DNA of 61,412 bases. Source: Gnetum montanum. Taxonomy: Eukaryota; Streptophyta; Gnetopsida; Gnetales; Gnetaceae. Shown here one piece after another: positions 33,617 through 45,892 of this stretch. The DNA lies in NCBI GenBank assembly GCA_015680685.1, contig MNCI01023402.1:1-61412 (forward strand). Reading direction: 5' to 3'. How positions within the stretch are numbered: position 1 is the stretch's first letter; the number at the start of each line of letters is the position of its first letter. The position numbers and the translations under genes are program-made. Below the pieces are notes generated by a model. It was not told the origin of the DNA and ran no database searches. It saw nothing but the letters and a program-made list of their open reading frames with translations.

Positions 33617-35043
33617 TGTTGGTGACCATTTGGGATGCGACCGCCAATGAGTGTCCTTGAATAGGATTTAGGTGCTGGTTAGTCTTCTGGAAACACCAAG
33701 GCCTAGATACCTCCAAATAGACTCAGTAGTTAATGTGATTATGTGTGTGTGCTATTATGGTGTGCTGTCATGAAAAATGAGATGATTACATTGTGTGTAA
33801 ACTACAAATGACTTATCTTAAAGAGATTTAGCCAACTTTGCAAAGTACTGTGAGTTGTTGAGAGTTCTTATTTTGTTCAATTGCCTAGTCTATGCAGTCC
33901 TTATAATACCTACTTTCAACAAATAAAGTTTTGCAAAAACATTTGAGCACAACTTTGCAAATCTACTTCTAATTTTCCCCAGAGAAAGAGATAGTTCCAC
34001 AAGAAAACTAGAAATAAAGCGAGATTAAATGGAAATAGAAAGAAGAGAAAAAGAAAGCAGATTTGTGTAAAGATCTCAAATGTTTAAATAAGGTAAAATG
34101 ATACGAATAAACACTTCGCAATAAAGCTATCCCAAATTCAATAACTACGAATTGTTCAAACTTCCAAGGCTCAAATAAGCAATTTCTTCAAGACAATCCT
34201 ACTATGCTACCCAAAAAATTGCTGCGTAAACTATCACGTACGAGACTCCATTTTGGCTAGATAATGGATGTCAACAATTGCATTCAACAGAACCTTCAAA
34301 AGACTTGACAATTTCTGATTGAAATACCATGGAGATTCACTTTAAAGATAAAAGAAGCTATTCTGGTCCTATCAAAATACCAAAGATTTTCTGAACCCTC
34401 TTGACTATTGAATCGTTCAACGGCTTGACTACATGCAGAGGCTCTCTTACAAAAATATCAATAGTGGTTCTTATACATTGCACAATAATAAAATTCGCTA
34501 CTAAAATGCTCTTAAGGCTTTTAAACACAAGCTCTTCTATGGCAAAATTTTAATAGAAATCTTCTATTATGCAACAAGAACAATAAGAGCAATCTAAAAA
34601 TCCCAAAATTACTTGCCAAGCATGATACTATTTAAACCACTAGCTAAACAATTTAAACAAAATAAAAATAAAACATAACTCATAGGACTATGACAAAGAG
34701 GCTGAAACATTGTCTTTAGCAAGTCATCTTACAAGCAATCTTTCACAATGTCTTCCTCCAAGACCCAAAGTGAAACCCCAAGTGTGATCCAAAAGTGTGT
34801 GATATCTCTTTTCTTCCTACCCTTGAAGCCTTTTTATAGGGTTCAAAAGGTAGTTAGATATTCCAAAATATTTTGGGTAACTTCTCTCCCAAGTAAGGAA
34901 GTTATAACTTGCCCAACAAGTTAGGAGATATTACTTGCCCAACAAGTTAGGAAGTTGTAACTTATACATAAAGTTAGGAGAAAATCATGCTAACATTGGC
35001 ATGTGTAAATATTACAAATATTTCTTTTATAAGTGACAACCCA
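33617..35043 (-). repeat. LTR of a second family (copy 1), inserted in gag
   Basis: 1,427 bp, starting TGTTGGTGACCATTTGG. It matches 57,954-59,294 over its whole length at roughly 90%. A minus-strand TATA box (plus-strand cctttttatagggttcaaa, about 34,828) shows the orientation. It ends ...GTGACAACCCA, with no partner LTR on the right and no visible target duplication. Confidence 0.7.
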
Positions 35044-35621
35044 TATAATAATAATAAATAAAATAAATAAATCTAAGATCTTTACTACTATAAGAGCTTC
35101 ATACAATTGTTATTTTTATTTATCATGTTAAGTTTTTAAATATCATTAACCACTAAAGCCCTAGTAATTTTCATGAACAAGCGGTAGTAGAAAAAGTAAT
35201 TTGACATCCACCTTAGTGTAGACGTTGGTGTTGGTGGCTGTATGGTTTTTTAAATGAAGAAAGCCGATCCTTGTAAATTTGTATAAGTAAATCATCTGTA
35301 TTTACATTTTAAATCCACGTAAAATTTGCTGCTAGCTTCACTTCCTTGGAAAAATGACGTTCACTGAAAAAGAAATTTGAATCCAGTGGTGGTTACTTGG
35401 CACCGTTAAGAACGCCTCCGAATGTGAAGGCGCCAGGCCTGAAACTGCCCAGTTTCTGCAATCAATTTCAAATTATTCTACCCTACTAGAACCGTATATC
35501 AACTGCCATCGCAAAAGAAGGCTTCGCCACTGCGTCTGGTAATGTTGCCGTGTTCCAAAAAAACTGCGGTCGTTGTAACTTTTATCGCTGCGTTGCCTGG
35601 ATTTTTGCTATAGAGACGGTG
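35044..35621. other. Unassigned sequence before the glutaredoxin-like fragment
   Basis: Starts with an AAT/AAAT microsatellite (35,043-35,075), then AT-rich sequence, then more GC-rich sequence from about 35,390. It could be the 5' flank of the captured glutaredoxin-like gene. Confidence 0.4.
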
Positions 35622-35957
35622 ATGGAGAGGATGGCGATGGCGCATAGCAAAATATGGAGCTTGGTGGGCAACAACACGGTGATAGTGCTGAGAAGCAGCG
35701 GTTGCTGCTGCATGATGCATGTGATAATAATGTTGTTGAAGAGGTTGGGCGTCATATACGTGGTTGAATACCATCTGGAAGGCAAGCCTCTGTGGCATGA
35801 AATTGCAACAGCCCTCTCGCACATGCTCAGCTTTGCAATTGCAACGTCGATGCCCAGGGTGATGCCCAAGCCCAAGCCGATGCCAATGCCGATATCGATG
35901 CTTTTCGTCCTCAGCACTCCTTCATTTACTATTGCACTTCTGCAACCACTCTCATAA
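35622..35957 (+). pseudogene. CC-type (class III) glutaredoxin-like gene fragment
   Basis: From ATG 35,622 the frame reads MERMAMAHSKIWSLVGNNTV, then VIVLRSSGCCCMMHVIIMLL, KRLGVIYVVEYHLEG and EIATAL. This follows the N-terminal half of plant CC-type (ROXY) glutaredoxins: 'VVIFS.S.CCMCH..K.LF..LGV...V.ELD......EI..AL'. The redox motif here reads CCCM, with one Gly before it. The second half (glutathione-binding 'VPAVFIGG' and the C-terminal 'GALWL') is absent and replaced by a PKPKPMPMP-type tail, so it is probably a truncated gene. Such proteins are thiol oxidoreductases that work with TGA transcription factors; function of this copy is doubtful. Confidence 0.5.
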
Positions 35958-35993
35958 CAGCCACATATCTTGATTCAAACATCGCCATCTCCT

Positions 35994-36945
35994 GGTGTTC
36001 ACGATGTGCAATTAAATCTTCTATAGGTCTTGAAGCTAATTCTTCATGATGATCTATATACATCAATAGGCAGTTCCAAAGATGTGTTGCTTTTTAAACC
36101 AATATAACTTTCTAATGCAGTGAAGGATCTTTACCACATTTTCTTTCAATATCATCATCCATTTCAGATTTGAAATCCTTGCACTCCTAAAGTTTATCCA
36201 ACTCTTACTGCAGATAGGCCTCTTCAGCACACAGAGCACGATACTCAACGGTCATGTCATGTGCTAAATTAGACCACATTGCTTCCCTTTGAATAGCCAT
36301 AGATGCATTTTTCTAAGAAACGTCTTTGTTCAAGAGCTATCTTAGCCTTTGTCACTGTGAGCAGTGCAGAAGCATGTGTACTTTGATTTACTATGTCTAT
36401 TAATGAGGTTGGAAGTGGATTACAAGCAGCATCAGCCATAAATGTACATTTATGAACTTCACGCAGGGCATGGGCTGAAAGTTACCCTAATAGTTCAACA
36501 AACCTGTGCCCATAGCATGTTGTAAGCAATGACACTCTTGAGTTGCTCCTAGGCAAGGCTCCTTATGATTCTAACTCATTTATGATCCCTTGGACAATTT
36601 TACGAAAGTCACGAGACTACACTGATTCAAAAATAGGCAATTTCTGCTCATGACACCAAGATGGATAATTCCCTGTAAATGTAGCTACAATATCTAGCAT
36701 ATGCCATTCCAACTTCATGGTCAGTTAACTGTTGCAGAATTCTTCACGGGAAAGAGCATAATCCTCCTTGAACAGTTTCAGTTCATTAGGATTTTGTACC
36801 TCACCATTCTCAAATAAGTCCACCTGTTCCATGAAATGGCCAAAATGTGCCAACAGTTTGTTGTTGGTGGAATTGCCTAGGCTTGTCTTAAGGATAAGGC
36901 AGTCTTCTGGGTGCTTACCTCCTTGCCAATCTAGGATTCAACACA
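35994..36945 (-). pseudogene. AUGMIN subunit 6 (AUG6/HAUS6)-like fragment, apparently intron-free
   Basis: The minus strand gives, in order and with frameshifts and stops, [149 protein letters not shown] recognise these as the N-terminal domain of the plant HAUS6-type augmin subunit, a gamma-tubulin-recruiting microtubule nucleation factor. The homology stops abruptly at HREH. No intron splits the roughly 300 codons, which suggests derivation from spliced RNA. It lies within about 40 bp of the glutaredoxin-like fragment, in the opposite orientation. Confidence 0.7.
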
Positions 36946-36949
36946 TACA

Positions 36950-38740
36950 TCCCAAATTCCTATAAGTGTGACATAATGGGGCAACATTCCCTAAGATGTT
37001 CATAGTGGTAGATGTCACATCCACCGTCATCATCTAATTCAGTCTTCATAACTTCTTCTACTACAACAACTTTGCCCTTATCCCTTTAGTAGGCACATTT
37101 ATCTTTTTTCCACCTCTTGTGATCACAATCACTACTTTGCTCTCTTGATTCTTCTACGATTTTTAGAATAGTTTGGAATTTTTTATCTAATGAATCCCAC
37201 ATTTTATCTACCTTGGTCAAAATTTCAAACATAGATTTTTGGATCAGCAAGGTCTTTCTATTCACCACCTCATAAAATGATGACTCCTTACTATCACAAA
37301 AGCAAACTTCCCTCTTTTTAATGGAAGGTTCCCTATTATATCTTCTACACTTTCTTATTTTCTTAGCTCTTCTTCTTCTTTTTCTACCTACTCTATCAAC
37401 CTTTGGATATGATGAGCCCTTAATTTTGATAGTCTCCCTTGGGCATAGATCCCAAGAGTTCTTCTCATTTTTTATCTAAGTTCATCTATGATGTGGCGAA
37501 GTTGTTCCTGCTAAGAATAACCATGGCTAGGGCATCGGTCTATGAGAGAATAGTATCTACCCATGGCAGCGTCCAAGGTTCATCTATTCCTTACTTCCAT
37601 CATTGGATCTACCTTCTCAGATTAGACACCTAGGGGTACGTCTAATATTTATCATTAAATAACTCTAGCATTGTACTCCACCTGCGAATGGATTCCAATT
37701 CCAAAAACCAATACCAGCTTTCTGCTTCCTTGATGAGTGTCTTGGGAAATAGCTTTAATTTCTACCAATCATTTTCAATATTCTGTAAGGCATAGGCATT
37801 GTGAAAAGCTTGAAGATGTATTTGTGGATCAAAGTTATATCCTCCCTAAAATATGGGGATATTGTTCATGTCAAGTCACTTGATCTGACTATCTTTCACA
37901 TGCCTTGTTGGAAGTTTTATTGCCTCTACAATATTTAGCATGTTTCGAGTGGCAAGAAAAGGCTTATCATCATCATTATTTCAATGATGCCTATGATGTC
38001 CTTTGCTACCCCTTTGTTTATGGTGGTCTCTATGATTATCATTGTTTTCTCGTTGTTCACCTTCATCATAGTTGTCCTTCCTACGACATTTGTCAAAACC
38101 AAAAGAGGAAGAAAAAGATGCAGATGAAAAGGGTGAAGAGGGAGGAGGATTGTTGCCATCATGGTATCTACCATTGCCTCTATGCTTGTCACAGCCATGT
38201 TCATCAGCTTTCTTATCATCTTGATGCTTGCTCAAGCCCCTGCTTTGAATCCTACTTTTTCCTGAACCTGGATTGTTGATAGTGAATTGCAAATTCAGGT
38301 TGATGCCCCCATCACCAATATCAAGGGGTGGAGAGTCTTCATGTTGAGAATCCCTAGAGGGAGGATCCTCATTGTTGTTTTGGTTGAGCAGGAACAAGGG
38401 ATTGGTGAATCGTTTCCCCTTCATAGCCTCATGGTGTTTCTCCTGGTATTGATATCTCCTACATTGTGTTTTAGTGGGATGATAGTCCTAGTAGTCATGG
38501 TCATGCACAATGTACTCTTCTTGAAGATCCTGGATGCCCAACCTCCTAAAAGTTTGGAGCAGCATCCTAGGCATAGATCGATCAGGAGGCATTACAATGT
38601 TGCCTTCCATATCTCGCCACCGCAATTGTTCATCCTAATGCAAGATGAAGGTGAAGTCAGGCACATACTCATTTAGATGAGTATATACCACCCTGCATTC
38701 TTGAGGCATTGGTGGTTTAGTATCATCACACCTATGAGAA
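36950..38740 (-). pseudogene. Athila-like gag, N-terminal and central parts
   Basis: On the minus strand, FVPDFTFIL-type and QLRWRDMEGNIVMPPDRSMP segments near 38,640 are followed by a low-complexity Asp/His/Ser stretch (open frame 38,424-37,981). Next is the retro-gag core QIHLQAFHNAYALQNIEND with LIKEAESWYWFW (about 37,830-37,690). A coiled Lys/Glu stretch follows (37,268-37,086), then a zinc-knuckle-like CDIYHYEHLRECCP near 37,000. Gag then breaks into the foreign block. Confidence 0.75.
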
Positions 38741-38873
38741 ATAATTAGAATAAGATATTAGTGTGCTCAAATTATTATATTTATTTTTTAGGATAATTTT
38801 AACCTTAAGGTTCATCCAATGATGTTAATGATTTTCACTATGCCTAGATAGCACACGTTTCAACAAAAATAAT

Positions 38874-38891
38874 CCCTAGCAACGGTGGCAA
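38874..38891 (-). other. Primer-binding site of the Athila-like element
   Basis: Plus-strand cctagcaacggtggcaat reads TTGCCACCGTTGCTAGG on the minus strand, close to the TGGCGCCGTTGCCGGGG site of Athila-type elements, three bases inside the LTR edge. Confidence 0.7.
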
Positions 38892-38894
38892 TGA

Positions 38895-39773
38895 TGAGCA
38901 GTGAATACCCCAATGCTCAACCATATGAATCACTAAGCATTCACATGTGTTCTAGTAAAATTTCGTGGATTTTATGTCTTCTAGTACATTAGTCTCTAGG
39001 AAGTGAACTTACCCTAATAGTCATTCGTTGTCTTCCTAATTACACTTGTGATATACAAAGGTATGGTTAAGTGTAATCAAGGCATATGATTTTTATTATT
39101 TTTATGGTTTATATTTTTAAATTCTTAAAATAAAGGATGAAGGGAATGAAGTAATTTAATTACTATTTTAATCTAACTAACTAACCAAGCTCTCATTATT
39201 CCTAACATAAGTATCTGGTCCTACTTTCTGTACACATCTTGAACATGTATAATGCTATTGGATTACCAAACATTGAGCGTTCCTGGGATTACCAAGTGTC
39301 ATGTGCATGCTTGAAGTGGTCATACTTGTGTGCTTCATTAATTTTTATTTAACCTAGCTAGCTTAATTACTTAAAGTATTATATAAAATTGTTGAAAAAC
39401 ATTAAATACATGAAAGAAATATTTAATCTAGCAAAGGGCTACAAAGTTTATCAGAAAGCTCATCTTTATTGCTACACACATTGCCATGCTTAGGTACAAC
39501 AATGCTCAAATAAAGATGTGTACACTCAATGACTTTTGCTACAAGCACTTTGAGAAAATATTATAACTTTGGGAAAGAAAAACTTCAAGAGCTCTACTAC
39601 ACTATGACAAAGATTGCTACCAAACTGTGCACCCAAGTGCTATATTTATAGGCCAACACATATCTTGTGACATCGTATATCCAACATCACCTATGGGCCC
39701 CCGATGTTGGGTATTCAATATCAGGGCTCCAATATCGAATATCCGATATCAAAGCGAAAAAAAATACATTTCA
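38895..39773 (-). repeat. 5' LTR of the Athila-like element
   Basis: 879 bp, TGAGCAGTGAATACCCC to AATACATTTCA, homologous to 26,616-27,480. A minus-strand TATA box is present (plus-strand tatatttatag, about 39,640). Confidence 0.8.
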
Positions 39774-41682
39774 TTAATATGTATGGTTTCACCTTTCAAT
39801 TAATTGCAAAATTATTATTGTAAAACCATCTTAGTTCATTGATTACAAACTTATTATTGTAAAACCGTCTTAGTTCATTATGTTAATGAGCTATTGATAG
39901 TGTTAAATATGAGCTTTCAGCATTTACGATAGAGTTTGCTTTCATGCTTCATAATTTGTTACATTGAATTGAAGATATAAAGTAGGTTTCTATTTCAATT
40001 CTTTTACTCGTAAGGTAGCATCTCATTGTTTCAGTACACAAAATTCTATTTGGTAGAATTTAGTTTACTTCAATCCAACATTTACGATCATAGATATGCA
40101 TGATATTTCCTAATCTAGTGTTGGTATTTCTCTTGGTCTTCTGGAAATTGCAGTGGCAATTTGATTAGAAGAAGTGCAATAAATTTTTTATGTAAAAGTA
40201 TCTTCATGAAGGGTTAAGCAGAAAAATTTGTATACATAGGCTAAGATATGCATCATGTTTTGTGATTTAGTGTTACTATTTTTGCTAGACTTGTGGAAAT
40301 TGCATAGGAAATTTGATTAGGAAAAAGTGCAATGAAGTTTTAATGTGAAAGTATCTTCATTAAGCTTTAAGTAGAAGAATACTTGCATCTGAACATAGGT
40401 TAAGAGCATAGTAGACATAAAAAGTAAATCTAAGAAGGAATCCTACCTGCATTTGCACATGGATGGGTTAAGAGGACAACAAACATAAAAAGTAAATGTA
40501 AAAAGGAATCTACTCTAGCTTGAATTTTTTGAAAACAACTTTATCAACTATTTTTTATGGGTATATTGTATAGGATTCTACTTGATAGGAGAAATGAACA
40601 TGAAAAATTCTTAAAGTTTGCTTACTCTATGAATTTAAAGTGAAGAGAAACAATATGATATTATGCTTATTAGAGAAAAGATAAAGTTAAAGTGAGGAGA
40701 CAAACATAACTTGAAATTATGCTTCTTGAAGCAAAGATAATGCCCTTAGAATTTGACACTATTTGTTAGGTTAGAGTGTACACTAATAATCTTTCTAAAT
40801 ACTTGTTGCATAAATACTCAAAAAAAGTGATGATGAAAATTCATGATAAAAGGATGGAATCATGAGAGAGTTCTATGACTTAATAAATAGAATATTCAAG
40901 AATACATTCTTATTTTGTTTCTAAGAAAACTCTCAAGTTGATGAAATATATAATATTTCAACTTTGGAAAAATATTGAAGGAAAAAAAATATTTATGTTG
41001 GAATAGTATCAAGGGAGGCCTTGATTTAAAGTAAACTATTTATTTATTATTATTCCTTATCCTTGACAATGCACAATTAGTAAAACATAAAGAGTTGACA
41101 TTAGTAGATGGCTCTAAATTTCTAGTGAACAACATATATGTCAATGTGTGCAAAATTTCTAGTGAAGCACAATACAAATAGCATTGAAAATAAAAACCAC
41201 ATTTTCCACAATGTCCTACATTTGAGCATAGTAGACACATTAGACATAGATGAGATGTTACAAATGCAAATTTCTTCCAAATGTTACCAAGAACACTTAG
41301 TAATTTTCTTAATGATATTTTCAAAACTCATAATATGTATATTTAACTTACCTAATAGATCCAAAGAGTATATTGATGTACTTTTATAACAAAGCACATT
41401 CAATACTTGGAAACTCATACTCTAACTAAGGTTATGAGTTTTATTTCTTAAACAAGCCTTTAATGATCCTATTTAGTTGAGTTTCTTCTCATCAAATGTG
41501 AGGAACCTTTCAGGATTTATTTCAGAAGACCCATCTTGTCAACATAAAGAACTGAGACAGGTAGATTCAAGATATCACTGTAAAGATTGTGATGCCATGT
41601 TAACACATGGTATGTATGCAAATGTAAAAGAAGAAAAAAATCCAACATAAGAAGTAGCAAAAAAAAACAAAAATTTGAAGAA
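39774..41682. other. AT-rich sequence with local direct repeats, no gene seen
   Basis: A unit of about 40 bp (ttattattgtaaaacc...) is repeated at about 39,811-39,880. A block of about 140 bp at 40,085-40,225 recurs degenerately at 40,243-40,385. A word around aaaaagtaaatctaagaagg recurs at about 40,420-40,510. An open plus-strand stretch at 41,138-41,389 might be a viral 5' remnant, but it lacks any movement-protein motif I recognise. Confidence 0.45.
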
Positions 41683-44600
41683 TTGAAAAAGAAGGAAGAA
41701 CACCCAAATAAATTTCTAGAAAAAGAAAAAGAAAAATTCGGATCAGGCCAAGCAGCAATGACATCAGGTTTCTATACATCTATTCAATCTACATCTTCAA
41801 GAATAGATTCAATATACCATATGAAGATAAAAGCCACTTCATCTGCTCCTTCAGATATAGTTGCATTACAAAACTGGGGCAATTTAGGTATAGGTGAATT
41901 ATTAGAATATCAAGTATTAGAAGTTAGAATGTTAGAAGATATTAGGAAGGATATGAGATATTTAGCTCAAATTTGGATGCCAAAACATCCAAAGCCATCA
42001 ACGCCACCACAGACACCTCCATCACCTCAAACATCTTCTAATCAAATCCCATCTTCTTCTTCTCCAAAAATTAGCCATACTCATAAGGCTAGATATAAAA
42101 GGAAAATGAAGAAAGAAGCAGAAGCAAAGTGGGAAAAATTTATAGAAGATGCTAGGAGAAAAATGAAAGGAATACATATTAATATGAATCAAAGAAATGA
42201 TGATGAAGAATCATCAACAACAAGTCAAAGTACCATAAGACCTGCATCTTATGATACTGAAGAGGAATTGTTGATAAGAAAACATGCTCAACAATCAGCA
42301 GCTATAGATCCTGCTAATTTACATCAAATACAAATGAGAAAAGCTAGGGCAAAACAACCAACATTTATGATGGTTAATAAAACATTAAAAGAAAGACAGG
42401 ATGTTTTAGACTCTATACACGCATTTTTAGATATTCAAATCTATTTAGAGCAAAAACAACCTCATATAGCCATCATAAATACAACTTATAATTTCAGAGG
42501 AATTTTAAGGAGATGGTGGAACCATATCCCGCCTAATATAAAATATAAATTAACTAATGCACCTACGGTAGTATTTCTTAATGTAATAATAAAAGAATTT
42601 ATAGGTAATAGGATAAACATAGAAACTGTGTATAGAGATAGATTTTTCAAAGCTAGGTCAAGTAGAATCCAAGATCTCTAGGTATATCGTGAAGAAATGG
42701 AATAATGGTATTATAATGGTAAGTTAACACATGAAGTTGCGGCATAAGAACACTTGATAGGTTCTTTACCACAACCATTTTGTAATAAATATTTAAATGA
42801 ATTAAAAAAGCAAAACTTAAATTTAGGTGAAATGAGTTTTGGACAGACAAAATAATTCTTGACAGACGTAAATAGGAAATTGTGCTACAATGAACAAGCA
42901 CAAAGACATATGCAAGATTTTTCAAGAAGATTAGGTAAGAATTTCTATTTAGATCTCTGTCCAAAGGAAAAGTACCAATGTTGTCTGCCTAAACAAAATA
43001 AAGAAAAAGGAAAAATGGAAAAATGGAAAAAGAAAACTCCTCAATAGTGGAAAAGAAAATTTCCTAAGCAAGTTAGGAAATATCCAAGTTTCTTCAAAAG
43101 ACATCCAAATAAATTAAAAAGAAAAGATATAAGATGTTATCTTTGTCAAGGACCACATTTTGCAACCCAATGTCCACAAAAAGGACAACATCAGAAGAAA
43201 ATCAATTTCATTTAAAAACATAAATTGAATGAACAATTTTATGAATATTATTCTAATGACAATACAACATATAATCCTAAGATAGATATTGTATATCAAT
43301 CTCAAGAAGATTACAATATTTATTCTCCAGAAGACGACATTTTTGAAGAAGAACAGCCAATTTTCCATGAGGGGGAAGGCTCTGCCAATTTTCGCACTTC
43401 AGATGATTCAGATTCTAATGAATATTTGTATTATGCGAATAATATGAATAAAATCATATCTTCATCATCTAGAATGTCATCCAAAAGAGGCACATTTGGC
43501 GGTAGAAAACCATTAGGTTATCCTTATGTCACACCTTGGATACCATCACCAACGCCGTCGTTACCTAATCCTTATGAAGAACAATTAGATGTCCAAATCG
43601 AAAACCTTAAAAAAGAAATTAGTAAATTAAAATTAAAATCAAAAAATACGTCTTTAGATGATATATCTAAATATATGCAATTAGAAAATATGATAAGTAA
43701 AAAGAAAGAAGCGTATCAAAATCTTAGGCAATTAAAAGGAGAACAAGATATATTCTTAGATTCTCAACTAGACCATTCAATGGAAGAAATTGAAGATGAG
43801 ATTGAAGAATATATGCAAAAATATGAAAACGGGAAGCAAATAGAAAGTTTAACACCACAGGTAGAAGAATTACAAGAAGATCCTTATTTACCAAATATAT
43901 CAGACAAGGTAGACAAATCAATTTGGAGAACACATAGAATTAAATAATTACAGCAATTTATGAAATGGGCTGAATAGGAGATAGAACAGCTACAACAAGA
44001 AGAAGAGAGTGAATTAAGAAAATAATATGAAATAGAATAAAAAATAAACCATCCCATTTCAATTCATATGAATAAAGGAAAACCTTTACAAGTCCCTGTT
44101 TGTACATTCTGGGTTAAATTAGAAGGATTTAAACCTTACCCTATAGATACCTTAATAGATTCTAATGCGAAAGTATCAGTAGCTAGAAAAGGTATCATAC
44201 CAGAATACTTGTGGAAAGAAAGAAAGCCTTTTATAGTGAGTTTTGATAAGTTAAGTAAGAGAATTACAAAAGACACAAAATTGCCTATAAAAACACCATT
44301 AGGTGATATAATATATTTTTCCGTTAATCAAATAGATTGGTTAGGTTATGACATGATAATAGGAGTAGATAATTTGAGTAAGTTTGGGCCATATCAAGTT
44401 TCCCAAGATAAAATTTATATAAGTATGTTTTTTTAAAAAAAATTTATCCATTAACAAGATTTAACCACCATGAGGTAAAACCCATAAAACCTACAAATTG
44501 AGTAATAAATCAAATCCATCACAAACAAGATGATTTTCAACAAATCAAACAAAAAATCTTAACAGTTGGAGCACTGGTGTCACATAGATTTGTTGGAAAA

Positions 44601-45892
44601 TATAAAAATAAAAGAAAAAGCACATCACATTGGAATGAGTCCAGAATTAAGAGAATAATGTAAGGCACAAATAAAACAACTTTTGGAAAAGGGTTTTATT
44701 ACTCCTAGCACAAGTATGTTTGCATGGACAACATTTTATGTTAACAAAAGAGCAAAGTTAACAAGGGGTAAGAAAAGACTGGTCATAAATTATAAGCCTT
44801 TAAATGATATTATTAAACCAGTACAATATCTAATACCCTCAAAAGACGATCTTTTCCAAAGACTTAAAAATACTCATATTTACTCAAAGTTTGATTTAAA
44901 ATCTAGATTCTAGCATATACAAATTTACCCAAAAAAATAGGTAGAAAACAGTATTTACAGTACCATGCAGCCTATATCAATGGAATGTTTTACCCTTTGG
45001 GATTAAAACAGCTCCATTAATATTTCAACAATGCATGGATAAAATATTTAAAAAGTATAATTTTATCTTAGTGTACATTGATGATATTTTGATTATGTCA
45101 AAAAATGTGCAACAACATTTAGAACACTTAAATAAATTTTATGATCTTGTGTATCATAATGGTTTAGTGTTATCACCTTCGGAGAAGAAAATAAAAATTG
45201 GGGTTGAGATAGTAAAATTTCTTAGAATGAAGATAACCCATGGTAAGATTCATTTACAAGACCATATTTTAACAGCTATTCAAAATTTTCTAGATGAACT
45301 AAAAGAAAAGAAACAACGACAAAGATTTTTAGGTTGTTTAAATTATATATCTGGATTTTATAAGGACTTAGACAAAGACAGAAAAATCCTAAATGAAAAA
45401 TTGACTAAAGACTCTGTAACATGGTCACAACAACACACCATGGCAGTAAAAAGGTTAAAAGAACAATGCAAGAATTTACCACAATTAAGGCTTCCCAAAA
45501 ATGGTACAATGATCTTAGAGACAGATGCATTAGACGAATTTTGGGGTGCAATCTTAAAAGAAGATTTAGATGGAATAATCTATGTATGCAAATATGCTAG
45601 TGGCAATTTCAAAAATGCAGAAAAAAATTATCATAGTACCCATAAAGAATTATTAACAATAATTAAGGATATTGAAAAGTTCAAACTATTTCTCCAAGAA
45701 AAGAGGTTTATAGTAAGGAGTGACCTCAAGCACTTTGACAAATACTTACAAGTGAAAAACTTAAATAAAGTTGCACATACTAGACTAATATGTTGGAGTT
45801 TAGTTTTAGCTAATTTTAATTTTGAAAGTCAATATATTAATGAAAAACATAATGCTCTGGCAGATTTCCTTACCATAGGGTTTCATGTGTAA
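41683..45892 (+). pseudogene. Caulimovirid polyprotein remnant (coat protein, protease, RT, RNase H)
   Basis: From 41,683 to about 44,913 a single frame runs, broken only by stop codons. It then shifts by one for 45,035-45,892. In order: a basic, Pro/Ser-rich N-terminal part (41,683-42,250); a capsid core (about 42,370-42,960) and zinc knuckle CYLCQGPHFATQC (43,136-43,175, C-x2-C-x3-H-x4-C); an acidic, coiled-coil-like segment (43,225-43,947); a retropepsin-like segment with IDTLIDSNAKVSVA in which 'DTG/DSG' reads DSN (about 44,150); reverse transcriptase with FDLKS and YIDD (44,683-45,130); and RNase H with its likely acidic residues (TDALDEFW, THKELL, RSDLKHF). Early stops at 42,679 and nearby, among others. 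Not translatable as a whole. Confidence 0.82.

Larger units (their letters stand above)
26616..39773 (-). mobile_element. Athila/Tat-like Ty3/gypsy element, interrupted
   Basis: LTRs at 26,616-27,480 and 38,895-39,773 diverge visibly (roughly 10-13% where I compared them). A primer-binding site like the tRNA-Asp type lies next to the right LTR, so the element reads leftwards: gag (38.7-36.97 and 33.6-33.1 kb), protease (33.1-32.65), reverse transcriptase (32.08-31.3), RNase H (31.1-30.7), integrase (30.7-29.45), then a 2-kb non-coding 3' region. The flanks (cattg and ttaat) do not form a target duplication. Foreign sequence separates the two parts of gag. Confidence 0.8.

Noticed and set aside
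35043-35075. AAT/AAAT run after LTR copy 1 as a poly(A)-like retroposition tail
   Set aside because: Mixed microsatellite rather than a homopolymer tail, and no 3' UTR precedes it.
35582-35917. A 111-codon open minus-strand frame opposite the glutaredoxin-like frame
   Set aside because: Low-complexity Ile/Gly repeats made by the antisense of GCC/ATG-rich codons; the plus strand carries the recognisable motif.
38287-38676. A 129-codon plus-strand frame over the gypsy gag
   Set aside because: Antisense shadow of gag; the minus strand carries the conserved segments.
41003-41016. A 'tagtatcaaggg' word upstream of the viral frame, as a tRNA-Met primer site
   Set aside because: Too many differences from TGGTATCAGAGC and no supporting leader structure.
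41040-41389. Possible movement-protein remnant upstream of the viral polyprotein
   Set aside because: Open stretches exist on both strands but none shows a recognisable 30K-type movement-protein pattern.
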